Assembly: GCA_964608315.1 (NCBI GenBank)
Contig: CAZSNF010000007.1
Location: 1 to 64,000 of the forward strand
Reading direction: 5' to 3'
DNA length: 64,000 bases
Source of the DNA: VXPQ01 sp964608315
GTDB taxonomy: Bacteria; Bacteroidota; Rhodothermia; Rhodothermales; VXPQ01
In this document: positions 47,501-54,674 of the stretch, one piece after another
Position numbering within the stretch: the stretch's first letter is position 1
How the letters are laid out: each line of letters starts with the position of its first letter
Program-made: the position numbers and the translations under genes
Notes under the pieces: generated by a model
The model's database searches: none
Told to the model about the DNA's origin: nothing
What the model saw: the letters and a program-made list of their open reading frames with translations, nothing else

Positions 47501-47981
47501 AAGCGGCGGTTTCCGTCAGATGCGCGATTACCTTGCTTTCGGTCCAGCCTCCGGCAGGCCGTCGTTTAACGACTCCATTCTCCCGAAGGGCTTCCCCGAT
47601 AACGGTCACGGGGTTATCTCGTCTGCCTACCACCGGGATGATGCGCCGCCCTTTTGCGGTTGTTTTCAGGCCCGACCGGATTTTTTTCGCAAACGCTGCG
47701 CCAAAAATGCCGTTGGCCGATTTCTTCAAAGCGCGGTCATGGCTTAATAGCGCGCTTAACGCCACGACAAGACTCGATTTGCCGCTTCCGTAGGGCCCTG
47801 TCCACGTAAAGGCGCCTTGCCCGGTTTCGGAAACATGGCGGGCCATGTTCTCCAGTACGCGGGCGGAAGACGCCGGACATACAAAGCCTTCGAGCGCCGT
47901 CGTCTCGTTGAGATCGGCGTCGATGCGGATGGATTTGAGGAAGCGGCGGGCTATATGTACGCGGTCATTCAGCGGCATCAC
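44589..47981 (-). CDS. sspC: Giant P-loop ATPase, SspC-like
   Basis: A 1130-aa ATPase. GPYGSGKSS (62-70) is the Walker A and GIVLFIDEMGKF (166-177) the Walker B. The rest is a long helical protein with few motifs that I can name, some resembling BrxC/SspC-type ATPases of DNA-modification operons. It probably supplies ATP-dependent scanning or assembly for the sulfur-insertion complex. The start ATG overlaps the DUF4007 gene stop (ATGA), and its stop overlaps sspD (TGATG). No PglZ or BREX methyltransferase is nearby, so BREX is not favoured. Confidence 0.75.
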   Translation of the reverse strand: MMPLNDRVHIARRFLKSIRIDADLNETTALEGFVCPASSARVLENMARHVSETGQGAFTWTGPYGSGKSSLVVALSALLSHDRALKKSANGIFGAAFAKKIRSGLKTTAKGRRIIPVVGRRDNPVTVIGEALRENGVVKRRPAGGWTESKVIAHLTETAASDEHDGIVLFIDEMGKFLEAAAQNNGDVYILQQLAEAASRSKGRLLIIGVLHQAFEEYAHRLSREMRDEWTKIQGRFVDLVVNAAGEEQIDLIARAIEGDPPAEVVSTLPSRAVAACAYRGRTEDITPLTDMLDACWPLHPVTTCLLGPVSRRRFGQNQRSIFGFLNSSELHGFQDFLKHAEENDLYGPDRLWDYLCVNLEPSILASPDGHRWSSAVEALERCESLGSAPLDIRLLKTIAVIDLFKERSGIIANADLLAACFPESSRKKLRDARARLRKGSFVIFKKFLEAYAVFAGSDFDIEQATQDALDDIDEVDFQSLNALAGIHPLLAKRHYHKTGVLRWFDVKIVPAHDLAEYAARFDPKSKATGRFLLAIPARGESKRQTRDLCRETAQHDTDGDTVVGVAEAPDRIVPLARELLALDKVRTYRPELAGDSVARREVSARYATVQSLLEAELHQAFDHALWFSKNEEPARYRHVALNHLASTLADRRFDKSPQLHNELLNRQKPSASAVSAQNNLLRRMALHEGTERLGIEGYPAERGLFVSMLEATGLYVQNKDAWRFRSPLDSPNDPCNLAPMWKAALKYVQEHADRTVAVSELLDLWRKPPYGVKNGLMPVFAVAFLLSQKDNLAIYREGMFRARFDDVDVECLAKRPDSIQVRWMNINGAARQLLSDMADIVRSLDYSNTLVHLKPLDVARGLVAIYDDLPQWTRRTMRLSANAKNIRDIFKRAQDPNKLLFDDIPGTFGEKVTSTDKKGLRRITKNMREGLEELVAAYPAMLHRLRDVMLAELRVPNTSRSSMDELRVRAKNIKRISGDFRIDAFVGRLSVFDGKDETFEGIASLAANKPPHTWVDPDLDRATMEIADLSRKFVRAETFAEVQGRSDKRQSMAVILPINGQATPVFKEFDIADADQTSVDEMIQTIEQTLKEVGTNRQGIILAALSEILVEMEQSVPERERKGKTKKAS

Positions 47982-48904
47982 GCAGCTCGCTTGTCGGTGG
48001 CTTGGGCGTAATCGCCCCGTATGTATTCCAGTGCTTCATGGTCTTTGATCTCCCGGGTTCGCACGAGTTGTTTCATACCTGCCGTTTCAGACCATTTGAC
48101 AAGGCCATTCGTAACCTCTTCATGAGAAATTAACAATTCCATCAGGTCGTTTTCGCCCAGTCCGAATACGCGGCCCGGCCCGCAAGGCGCGTGCGCAATC
48201 GCTTCGAAGGACAGCGTATCCGCTTTGGAATACGACTCCCAGAACTTCGCAAGCGCATAGGCGAATATGCCTTTTCCAAGGGTTGGCTTGGGGCCTCGGA
48301 CAAAACGAAACTCGTCTTTTTTGTCCATGGCCTTGATCAGCCCCAGTTCGGTCAACGGGGATTCAAGTACGCCGTCGTGCCCGGCCTGACCCGTCGATTG
48401 TCGGGCGACATAGGTGCGGATCAGGCAGGCCACATCGTTTTTTATGGTGATTTTGGATGGGTTCGGAATCCCGCGATCTCGTGCAAAGCGTTCGATTTGT
48501 GCAACCATGGTATCCCGCTCGAATGTCACGGCAGGATAGTAACTGAATGCCCAGAGCCAGGTTGTTTTTTCCGGATGGGTCGCTATTTGCACATGGAGCA
48601 GCCAGAGCGTCGAAGGGTCTTCCATGTACGGATCCAATCCGTCCGCCCCAAACAGTATTTCGCCAAGATCCGTTGTCTGAACCGAGTTCGTTCCGGCCGG
48701 TTCTTCGACGATTCCGATTATTCTGGCCCAGTGTCGCATGGAGGCGACCATGTTCTTGCCTACGCCGAATCGCGCAATGGCGTCGTCGCCCCAGCAAGCG
48801 GCCTTTTGATCAGGTTCTCCTTTTGTCTCGCTGACGCGGTCAAAGACCTTTTTCAGCCATCCGTAGCGCAACGGGAACGTTTCATGCCCCGAAAATCGAG
48901 GCAT
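47978..48904 (-). CDS. sspB: DUF4007 protein, SspB-like
   Basis: A 308-aa DUF4007 protein: FSGHETFPLRYGWLKK at the start is the family hallmark, followed by FGVGKNMVASMRHWARIIGIV (a helix-turn-helix-like region) and the DPSTLWLLHVQIA segment. SspB of the single-strand phosphorothioate systems is the protein that nicks DNA before sulfur insertion; I assign the name from that family and from the SspC/SspD-like neighbours. ATG 48904 is preferred to 48937, since family members begin MxRFSGHETF. It is the first gene of the operon. Confidence 0.78.
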   Translation of the reverse strand: MPRFSGHETFPLRYGWLKKVFDRVSETKGEPDQKAACWGDDAIARFGVGKNMVASMRHWARIIGIVEEPAGTNSVQTTDLGEILFGADGLDPYMEDPSTLWLLHVQIATHPEKTTWLWAFSYYPAVTFERDTMVAQIERFARDRGIPNPSKITIKNDVACLIRTYVARQSTGQAGHDGVLESPLTELGLIKAMDKKDEFRFVRGPKPTLGKGIFAYALAKFWESYSKADTLSFEAIAHAPCGPGRVFGLGENDLMELLISHEEVTNGLVKWSETAGMKQLVRTREIKDHEALEYIRGDYAQATDKRAA

Positions 48905-49264
48905 ATAGCCCTTTTCGTATAGTGGTCCACGAGGCATGTTTTTCCGCGAGCCGGATATATTATTACCTCCAGATACAGTACCCTACCGGACCGGAACGCC
49001 ATGAGAAGGGCGGTTTCCGCCGTAGTGCGCGACATTGTCGGGAGGCAGGTCCGAAAACGCCGGGCGATACGGCGGGCGTTCTGTCAAGTAGTGCCCATGC
49101 TCCGAAAGGTCGGGATTTTTACGCTGGATTTCAACCCGCCCAGGGTCCCGCGATTGCAAAAGGCCATATTTTTCGCTTACCTTGTAATGCAGAACGCGAC
49201 CGGAACCGCCGCCATAAATATATGTACAAAATATGTACAATGTTCCTCGTAGAGACGCAATTTG
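48905..49264. other. Divergent region between sspB and the desulfurase side
   Basis: Short frames on both strands (for example 48983-49240 minus) lack ribosome sites and recognisable content. Near 49216-49243 ATATGTACAA occurs twice in tandem (about 11 bases apart), each with a TGTACA core, a possible operator. The stretch ends at the TTTA duplicated by the repeat insertion at 49269. Confidence 0.4.
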
Positions 49265-49268
49265 TTTA

Positions 49269-49522
49269 GGAACCTCTGATTAATTCTGCAAAGTTCAGAG
49301 GCTGCGCGGGACGCGCTGGCAAGGAATGACGAAGCAATGCGGCAGGCCCCGCATAATGAGGAATGACGCAGCCAGCGCGTCCCGCGCAGCCTCCCGAAGG
49401 GTGCTTCACGTCCGCCATGCCCTGAATCCAGAGCGTTTATCGCTGATTTCAACGACGCAGTCATAACGTCCTGTGCGTGTGAACGTGAAGCGCTGATCGA
49501 AGTAGAATTAATCAGAGGTTCC
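49269..49522. repeat. Structured MITE-like repeat, complete copy 2 (254 bp)
   Basis: Begins GGAACCTCTGATTAATTCT and ends with its exact reverse complement; TTTA flanks both sides (49265-49268, 49523-49526). The inner stem 49301-49320 with 49371-49390 is a perfect 20-bp inverted repeat whose sequence differs from copies 1 and 3 on both arms. The small stem TGCGG (49338) and CCGCA (49349) and the hairpin with AGCG-TTTAT-CGCT (49432) follow. It lies between sspB and the desulfurase and may carry their promoters or insulate them. Confidence 0.87.
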
Positions 49523-49541
49523 TTTATTCCGCCCCTGATCC

Positions 49542-50729
49542 ATGCCCGCCGCGAACCCCATCTACCTGGATCACCAAGCCACCACGCCGATCCATCCGGA
49601 CGTGCTGGCCGCCATGCAGCCCTGGTTTGCGGAGGCGTTCGGCAATCCGCATTCGTCGGATCATGTGCTCGGCTGGCGATCTTCTCAAGCTGTCGATGAG
49701 GCAGCGGAGCAGGTGGCGAGGTTGATCGGCGCGGACGCCGACGAAATCATCTTTACGTCGGGGGCCACCGAATCCAACAACATGGCGTTGCTTGGATTGG
49801 CCCGCCGCGCCGCAGGGAGCGAACGCCGCCGCGTGTTGCTGAGCGCCATTGAGCACAAATCCGTGCTCGCCGCAGGAAGGGCGATAGAGGAACAGTTGGG
49901 TTTTGTCGTCGAGCATATCCCGGTAGATCGGGAAGGGTTCATCGACATGGAAGCGTTTCTCGACGCGCTGGACGAGGATGTGCTTGTCGTGTCCGTCATG
50001 GCCGTGAATAATGAAATCGGGACGGTGCAGGATGTGGAGCGGATTGCAAAAGCGGCAAGGGCGTACGGGGCGGTTTTCCATTGCGACGCCGGGCAGGCGC
50101 CTATCGCCATATCCATGGACGGCTTTGCGCAGATCGCGGACATGGCGAGTCTTTCCGCGCACAAGATGTACGGCCCGAAAGGAATCGGGGCCTTGTACTT
50201 GTCCCATGAGGTGCAGCCGCGCATCGAACCGTTGATCTACGGAGGCGGTCAGCAGCATGGATTGCGGTCGGGCACGACGCCAGTTCCTTTGTGCGTGGGC
50301 ATGGGGGCGGCGGCAGGGATGCTGCGCACGGAAGAGATTGCTGAAAAACGTTCGAAGTTGGCTCGTCGCCGCAATGCGTTCGTGGAGCGGCTTCGCCGCT
50401 CGTCGTGGCCTGTCGTACTCAACGGCCCCTGGTCGCTGGCTCGCCATCCCGGCAACGCGAATATCCGTTTTCCCGGGTTTTCGGCGCACGACATACTCGC
50501 TGCCTTGCAACCGAATCTGGCGGCCTCGACCGGTTCTGCGTGCACGTCGGGTACGCCGGAGCCGTCCCATGTGCTCAAGGCCATTGGCCTTTCCGGCGAC
50601 GAGGCGGAATCTTCCATTCGCTTCAGCCTCGGTTTCGACACCAGCGACCACGAAGTGGAATCGGCGGCGGAGTTGATCGAAGCCGCCCTGAAAAAACTCG
50701 CCGCAGTCGAGCAATTCGACCTTGTTTGA
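49542..50729 (+). CDS. Cysteine desulfurase, IscS/DndA/SspA type
   Basis: A 395-aa PLP enzyme: IYLDHQATTPIHPDV at the start, TSGATESNN, AIEHKSVL, DAGQAPI, SLSAHKMYGPKGIGALY with the PLP lysine, LRSGTTPVP, and the catalytic cysteine in STGSACTSGTPEPSH near residue 330. It makes persulfide sulfur from cysteine. Such enzymes serve iron-sulfur assembly, but the neighbourhood of SspB/C/D-like genes makes it the likely SspA sulfur donor. No iscU or iscA is adjacent. Divergent from sspB across the copy 2 repeat. The start ATG follows the repeat by 20 bases, without a visible ribosome site. Confidence 0.88.
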   Translation: MPAANPIYLDHQATTPIHPDVLAAMQPWFAEAFGNPHSSDHVLGWRSSQAVDEAAEQVARLIGADADEIIFTSGATESNNMALLGLARRAAGSERRRVLLSAIEHKSVLAAGRAIEEQLGFVVEHIPVDREGFIDMEAFLDALDEDVLVVSVMAVNNEIGTVQDVERIAKAARAYGAVFHCDAGQAPIAISMDGFAQIADMASLSAHKMYGPKGIGALYLSHEVQPRIEPLIYGGGQQHGLRSGTTPVPLCVGMGAAAGMLRTEEIAEKRSKLARRRNAFVERLRRSSWPVVLNGPWSLARHPGNANIRFPGFSAHDILAALQPNLAASTGSACTSGTPEPSHVLKAIGLSGDEAESSIRFSLGFDTSDHEVESAAELIEAALKKLAAVEQFDLV

Positions 50730-50749
50730 GAAGATTTCACCTGCCCGCC

Positions 50750-50789
50750 TTAAAAATTTAAGTCCAAAAAATTAGACTTAAAAAATTAA
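50750..50789. repeat. AT-rich hairpin after the desulfurase gene
   Basis: TTTAAGTC (50757-50764) and GACTTAAA (50775-50782) form an 8-bp stem with a 10-base loop, in an AT-rich segment that ends at the TTAA used as target by repeat copy 3. It may be a terminator for the desulfurase gene or a hot spot for insertion. Similar AT-rich imperfect palindromes lie at 62475-62493 and 62886-62935. Confidence 0.5.
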
Positions 50790-51044
50790 GGATGCTCTGA
50801 TCAAATGTGCAAAGTTCAGAGGCTGCGAGAGGTGCGCTGGCAAGGAATGACGAAGCAATGTGGCAGGTTCCACATAATGAGGAATGACACAGCCAGAGTG
50901 CCTCTCGCAGCCTCCCGAAGGGCGCTTCACGTCCGCCATGCACCGAATCCGCAGCGTTTACCGCTGATTTCAACGAGGCCGGCACAGTGTCCTGTACCCA
51001 CGAAACGTGAAGCGCTGATCGAAGCAGATTTGATCAGAGCATCC
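50790..51044. repeat. Structured MITE-like repeat, complete copy 3 (255 bp)
   Basis: Begins GGATGCTCTGATCAAAT and ends with its exact complement (51028-51044); TTAA flanks both sides (50786-50789, 51045-51048). Inner pairs: 50821-50832 with 50901-50912 (12 bp), TGTGG (50859) with CCACA (50870), and CAGCG-TTTAC-CGCTG (50952-50966). The bases after the right TTAA, GGCTACCCTGATT, look like another decayed left end in tandem. Confidence 0.87.
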
Positions 51045-51216
51045 TTAAGGCTACCCTGATTGGCGTCGCGTTTCTCAAACGGTTCGTAGTGGGCGCAGCT
51101 CCGAAAATGCCTACTTTGCGCTGCAGCGCGTTCTGTGCGTTTTGGGGATGTGCGAGCAATCGAACCTCGGTTTGCCTGGGCGGCTGACGCCCCTGTTTTG
51201 AAAAACCAAAGAAGGC

Positions 51217-51245
51217 TTGACTGTGTTTTTGCGACGAGTTATATT
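51217..51245 (+). promoter_or_regulatory. Promoter of the small secreted protein/lipoprotein pair
   Basis: TTGACT (51217-51222) and TATATT (51240-51245) are 17 bases apart, about 70 bases before the peptide gene. This is a good match to a primary-sigma promoter and lies in the only long AT-rich stretch between repeat copy 3 and the genes. Confidence 0.6.
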
Positions 51246-51336
51246 ATAAGAAGTTGCCACTTTCAAGTAGGCCGGATCGTCCTGAACTATTAACTTAAAT
51301 AGAGGAAAAAAATGATACTAACGTATCTTTACAGCC

Positions 51337-51531
51337 TTGCTTTTAATAGCTTCCATGGGTGTTGCCTATATTGCTGATGCTGCAAAACCTCCCGATTGCT
51401 CCTATGAGGCAGATGGCTGCGGGGTCAAAGGGTGGCTTAATGAAGATGGGACTGCTAATTTCGTTATGTATTGCGATGACCAAATCATCGCAATATACAC
51501 GAGCCCGGCAGCAGGTTCCTGTGGTTCGTAA
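51337..51531 (+). CDS. Small secreted cysteine-rich peptide, start disturbed
   Basis: The frame reads LLLIASMGVAYIADAA, a signal-peptide core, followed by a 45-residue mature part with four cysteines (PDCSYEADGCGV ... YCDDQ ... GSCGS), suggesting two disulfides. A good ribosome site (AGAGG at 51301) precedes ATG 51312, but that ATG is one frame off and would give MILTYLYS before the signal core. A one-base deletion near 51336 would explain it; otherwise TTG 51337 or ATG 51355 is used. Family not recognised. It lies 28 bases before a lipoprotein gene. Confidence 0.5.
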   Translation: MLLIASMGVAYIADAAKPPDCSYEADGCGVKGWLNEDGTANFVMYCDDQIIAIYTSPAAGSCGS

Positions 51532-51559
51532 ACCTGATCACCCGAATGAGGATATAACC

Positions 51560-52207
51560 ATGCGCAAGCTAACATCAGTCATTCTCACGGTATTGGCGCT
51601 CGTTTCAGTTACCGGATGTCAACAGACTCCTGTAGCAGAATCCAATCGAACGCTTTTCGATGAAGTTGACGCCAATCAAAATCAATCCGGGCTTGTAACA
51701 TATCTTGCCCGCACTGGAGAAAAACCAGCGAACGATCCGGTGGATGAGCGATCCATTCGTTTGTACGAAAAGGCTGTTGAACCTTTGCGATATTTGACGA
51801 AAAATTATGCAGAGGGTTCAATTTCCTTAGAGGAGTTTGATGCAGGCGCGCGTGGCATACTTGAGGGTATCGCAGGAGATGAAGGAATTATTTCTGAGGC
51901 TGAACAGTCAGTTGCACATGCTGTGCTACACGCTATCCTGACTGATCAAAGCGCTCCCCAGGAGACGATTGCCTATTATACGGATATTCTTGTTCAGAGA
52001 AAGTCTCCTCATGCCGAGGTGATTTACGAAGCTTTGGTTGCGCTTGACGGATATTGGAATGAGGAACATGTCAAGACGGCTGCTTCCGAGTCCATTATGA
52101 ATGCTGAAGCATGGCTTGGCGATTCGGAAGATCGCGTACGTATTTCAGCAGACAGTCGCAGTGATATTGGTTCTGCGCTGCAGGATATGTCGCAACTTGC
52201 TGAGTAG
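51560..52207 (+). CDS. Small lipoprotein (215 aa), unknown function
   Basis: MRKLTSVILTVLALVSVTGC is a lipoprotein signal with lipobox VTGC. The mature protein is mostly helical and acidic (SLEEFDAGARGILEGIAG, EAEQSVAHAVLHAILTDQ, ETIAYYTDILVQ) with no motif I recognise. ATG 51560 is chosen because the signal begins there; the open frame from 51359 is only the shadow of the upstream peptide gene. Likely co-transcribed with the small cysteine-rich peptide upstream. Confidence 0.72.
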   Translation: MRKLTSVILTVLALVSVTGCQQTPVAESNRTLFDEVDANQNQSGLVTYLARTGEKPANDPVDERSIRLYEKAVEPLRYLTKNYAEGSISLEEFDAGARGILEGIAGDEGIISEAEQSVAHAVLHAILTDQSAPQETIAYYTDILVQRKSPHAEVIYEALVALDGYWNEEHVKTAASESIMNAEAWLGDSEDRVRISADSRSDIGSALQDMSQLAE

Positions 52208-52651
52208 TTGAGGATAGAGGGTGTCCAGAAAATTGCGTGAAGCGAACGGACACTTCACTGTCTGCATACCGGTCAGGCCGGACATTCCGGATTCGCTTGC
52301 AGAAGCAAAAACCACATTGCTTCAATGAGGCCGGGGCGGCGCAGGCTCCGGAAACAGCCCCGGCATCCAGCGCCATGCGAGCCGGGCGGGGAAGGCGAGA
52401 CGCAGCGGCGCGCGCGAACTTTCCGAAGCGAGGACGTTTCGTTTGATCAGGGCGGATGTGATGCGCCGGGCCAGCCCTCTGGCTATCGACCAAGGGCCGC
52501 CCGCAAGCATAACCGGGCATTCCATTGCGCTATTTCGTATCTTGCAAGGATATACGCGCGGCAGGCCGCCCCGCATCCTCTCTGGCCGGCGCAGCGGTCT
52601 GCCTGCTCCGGTCCACGATGCTCCGTTTACGAGATACGAACGAACATCTTT
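52208..52651. other. gyrB leader with an IS256-like end remnant
   Basis: GGGTGTCCAGAAAATTGCGT at about 52219 resembles the termini of IS256-type elements, and a similar GGGTGTCTTGTAAACTGTGT occurs at about 62262; no transposase remains at either place. Bases 52325-52651 are open in the gyrB frame but lack protein character. No gene is credible here; the gyrB promoter must lie in the AT-richer part near 52530-52560 or just before 52640. Confidence 0.4.
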
Positions 52652-54622
52652 ATGCCTACCGATCAGACAATGGATCAGCAAGTGCAAGTTGCCGAAAACG
52701 GGTACGGCGCCGAAAACATTCAGGTGCTTGAAGGACTGGAAGCCGTCCGCAAGCGCCCGGCCATGTACATAGGAGACGTAGGACTCCGCGGACTCCACCA
52801 CCTGGTGTACGAAGTCGTGGACAATGCGATCGACGAGGCGCTGGCCGGGTACTGCGACCGGATCGAGGTGTCCATCCACGAAGACGGCTCCGTGCGCGTC
52901 GTGGACAACGGGCGCGGCATTCCGGTGGGGGAGCACCCCAAGGAGAAGCGTTCCGCGCTGGAAGTGGTGATGACGACGCTGCATGCGGGCGGCAAGTTCG
53001 ACAAGGATACCTACAAGGTGTCTGGCGGGCTGCACGGGGTGGGCGTATCCTGCGTGAACGCCCTTGCCGTAACCCTGACGGCCATAGTGCGCCGGGACGG
53101 TTACGAGTGGCGCCAGGAATATGCGTACGGCAAACCGCTGGGACCGGTCGAGCGGGGACGCGCCCTGCGCCCCGACGAGAAAACCGCAACCGAAGTGACG
53201 TTTCTCCCGGACCCCGACATTTTCAGCGAGACGGAGTTTCGTTTCGATACGCTGTCGGGCCGTCTGCGCGAGATGGCCTATCTCAACCGCAATGTGCGCA
53301 TCGGGATCGAGGACTTCCGCGAGGAAGAGGAAGCGTTGCGCCGCGAGGAATACCATTTCGAGGGCGGCATTGTAGAGTTCATCGACTACCTCGACGAAAC
53401 CCGGACGCCCATCCAGGAGGAAACGATTTACATTTCCGAGGAAAATGCAGAGGTGCCGGTGGAGTTGGCGATGCGGTACAACGCCGGCTACACGGAGAAC
53501 GTGCTTTCTTTCGTCAACAATATCAATACGCACGAAGGAGGCACGCACATATCGGGATTTCGCCGGGCGCTGACCCGGACCCTGAAAACCTATGCGGAAA
53601 ACAACAACCTGACGAAGAACGCCAAGGTCGATCTGTCCGGGGATGATTTCCGGGAAGGATTGACCGCCGTGCTTTCCGTTCGGGTGGCCGAGCCGCAGTT
53701 CGAGGGACAGACCAAGACCAAACTGGGCAATTCGGAGGTGCAGAGCGCGGTCGAAACGCTGGTCAACGAGAAACTGGGACAGTGGCTTGAAGATCATCCC
53801 CGCCAGACGAAATCCATTGTCGAGAAGGTGATCCTTGCCGCGCAAGCCCGCCTCGCCGCCCGCAAGGCGCGCGAACTGGTGCAGCGCAAGAGCGCCTTTT
53901 CCGGCGGCGGCCTGCCGGGCAAACTGGCCGACTGCGCCTCGCGCAACCCGGAAGAATCGGAACTCTACCTTGTCGAGGGGGATTCGGCGGGCGGATCGGC
54001 CAAGCAGGCGCGCGACCGCCATTTTCAGGCCATCCTGCCCCTGCGCGGCAAGATTCTGAACGTGGAGCGGGCCCGCCTCGCCCGGATTCTCGAAAACGAA
54101 GAGATTCGCAATATGGTGACGGCGCTCGGCACGGGCCTGGTCGGCCTGGAAGATTCGTTCGACTTGTCGCGTTTGCGATACCACAAGATTATCCTGATGA
54201 CGGACGCGGACGTGGACGGGGCGCATATTCGCACCCTGCTTCTCACGTTTTTGTACCGTCACCTGCGTCCCCTTTTCGAAAGCGGCTATGTGTATGTGGC
54301 GTTGCCCCCGCTTTTCAAGGTGCAGTCCGGGCGCCGGGAGCATTATCTGTGGACGGAAGATCAGTTGGCGGCGAAGTTGCAGGAATTGCGCGAGACGGGA
54401 AAAGCAAGGATCGCCATTCAGCGTTACAAGGGCCTGGGCGAAATGAACCCCGAGCAGCTTTGGGACACCACCATGGACCCCGCCACCCGTCGCCTGCAAC
54501 GAGTGACGGTGGAGGACGCCGCGGCGGCCGACCGCGTGTTCTCGACGCTGATGGGCGACGCCGTCGAGCCGCGCCGCCAGTTCATCGAGCGCAATGCGAA
54601 GTACGCCACCATTGATGCGTAA
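52652..54622 (+). CDS. gyrB: DNA gyrase subunit B
   Basis: A 656-aa GyrB, the ATPase and part of the cleavage core of gyrase, with normal length for the Bacteroidota-type short form. It shows the GHKL ATPase (EGLEAVRKRPAMYIGD, EVVDNAIDEALAG, VVDNGRGIPV, GGKFDKDTYKVSGGLHGVG), the transducer and the TOPRIM (ELYLVEGDSAGGSAKQ, LMTDADVDGAHIRTLLLTF), ending with the RYKGLGEMNPEQLWDTTM tail. ATG 52652 is chosen since the core begins 22 residues later and the upstream open frame is unlike GyrB. The gene is on its own; gyrA is not here. Confidence 0.97.
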   Translation: MPTDQTMDQQVQVAENGYGAENIQVLEGLEAVRKRPAMYIGDVGLRGLHHLVYEVVDNAIDEALAGYCDRIEVSIHEDGSVRVVDNGRGIPVGEHPKEKRSALEVVMTTLHAGGKFDKDTYKVSGGLHGVGVSCVNALAVTLTAIVRRDGYEWRQEYAYGKPLGPVERGRALRPDEKTATEVTFLPDPDIFSETEFRFDTLSGRLREMAYLNRNVRIGIEDFREEEEALRREEYHFEGGIVEFIDYLDETRTPIQEETIYISEENAEVPVELAMRYNAGYTENVLSFVNNINTHEGGTHISGFRRALTRTLKTYAENNNLTKNAKVDLSGDDFREGLTAVLSVRVAEPQFEGQTKTKLGNSEVQSAVETLVNEKLGQWLEDHPRQTKSIVEKVILAAQARLAARKARELVQRKSAFSGGGLPGKLADCASRNPEESELYLVEGDSAGGSAKQARDRHFQAILPLRGKILNVERARLARILENEEIRNMVTALGTGLVGLEDSFDLSRLRYHKIILMTDADVDGAHIRTLLLTFLYRHLRPLFESGYVYVALPPLFKVQSGRREHYLWTEDQLAAKLQELRETGKARIAIQRYKGLGEMNPEQLWDTTMDPATRRLQRVTVEDAAAADRVFSTLMGDAVEPRRQFIERNAKYATIDA

Positions 54623-54674
54623 CGCATTGGGGAAGGACGCCCAGGGAACGCACCCGGAACGCACCCGCAGCAAC

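Noticed and set aside
45726..47747. 673-codon plus frame opposite the SspC-like ATPase
   Set aside because: Antisense shadow without domains; the ATPase has Walker motifs and coupled overlaps with its neighbours.
44589..48904. BREX system (BrxC-like ATPase)
   Set aside because: No PglZ, BrxA/B or DNA methyltransferase nearby, and DUF4007 plus a PAPS-reductase-like gene fit Ssp better.
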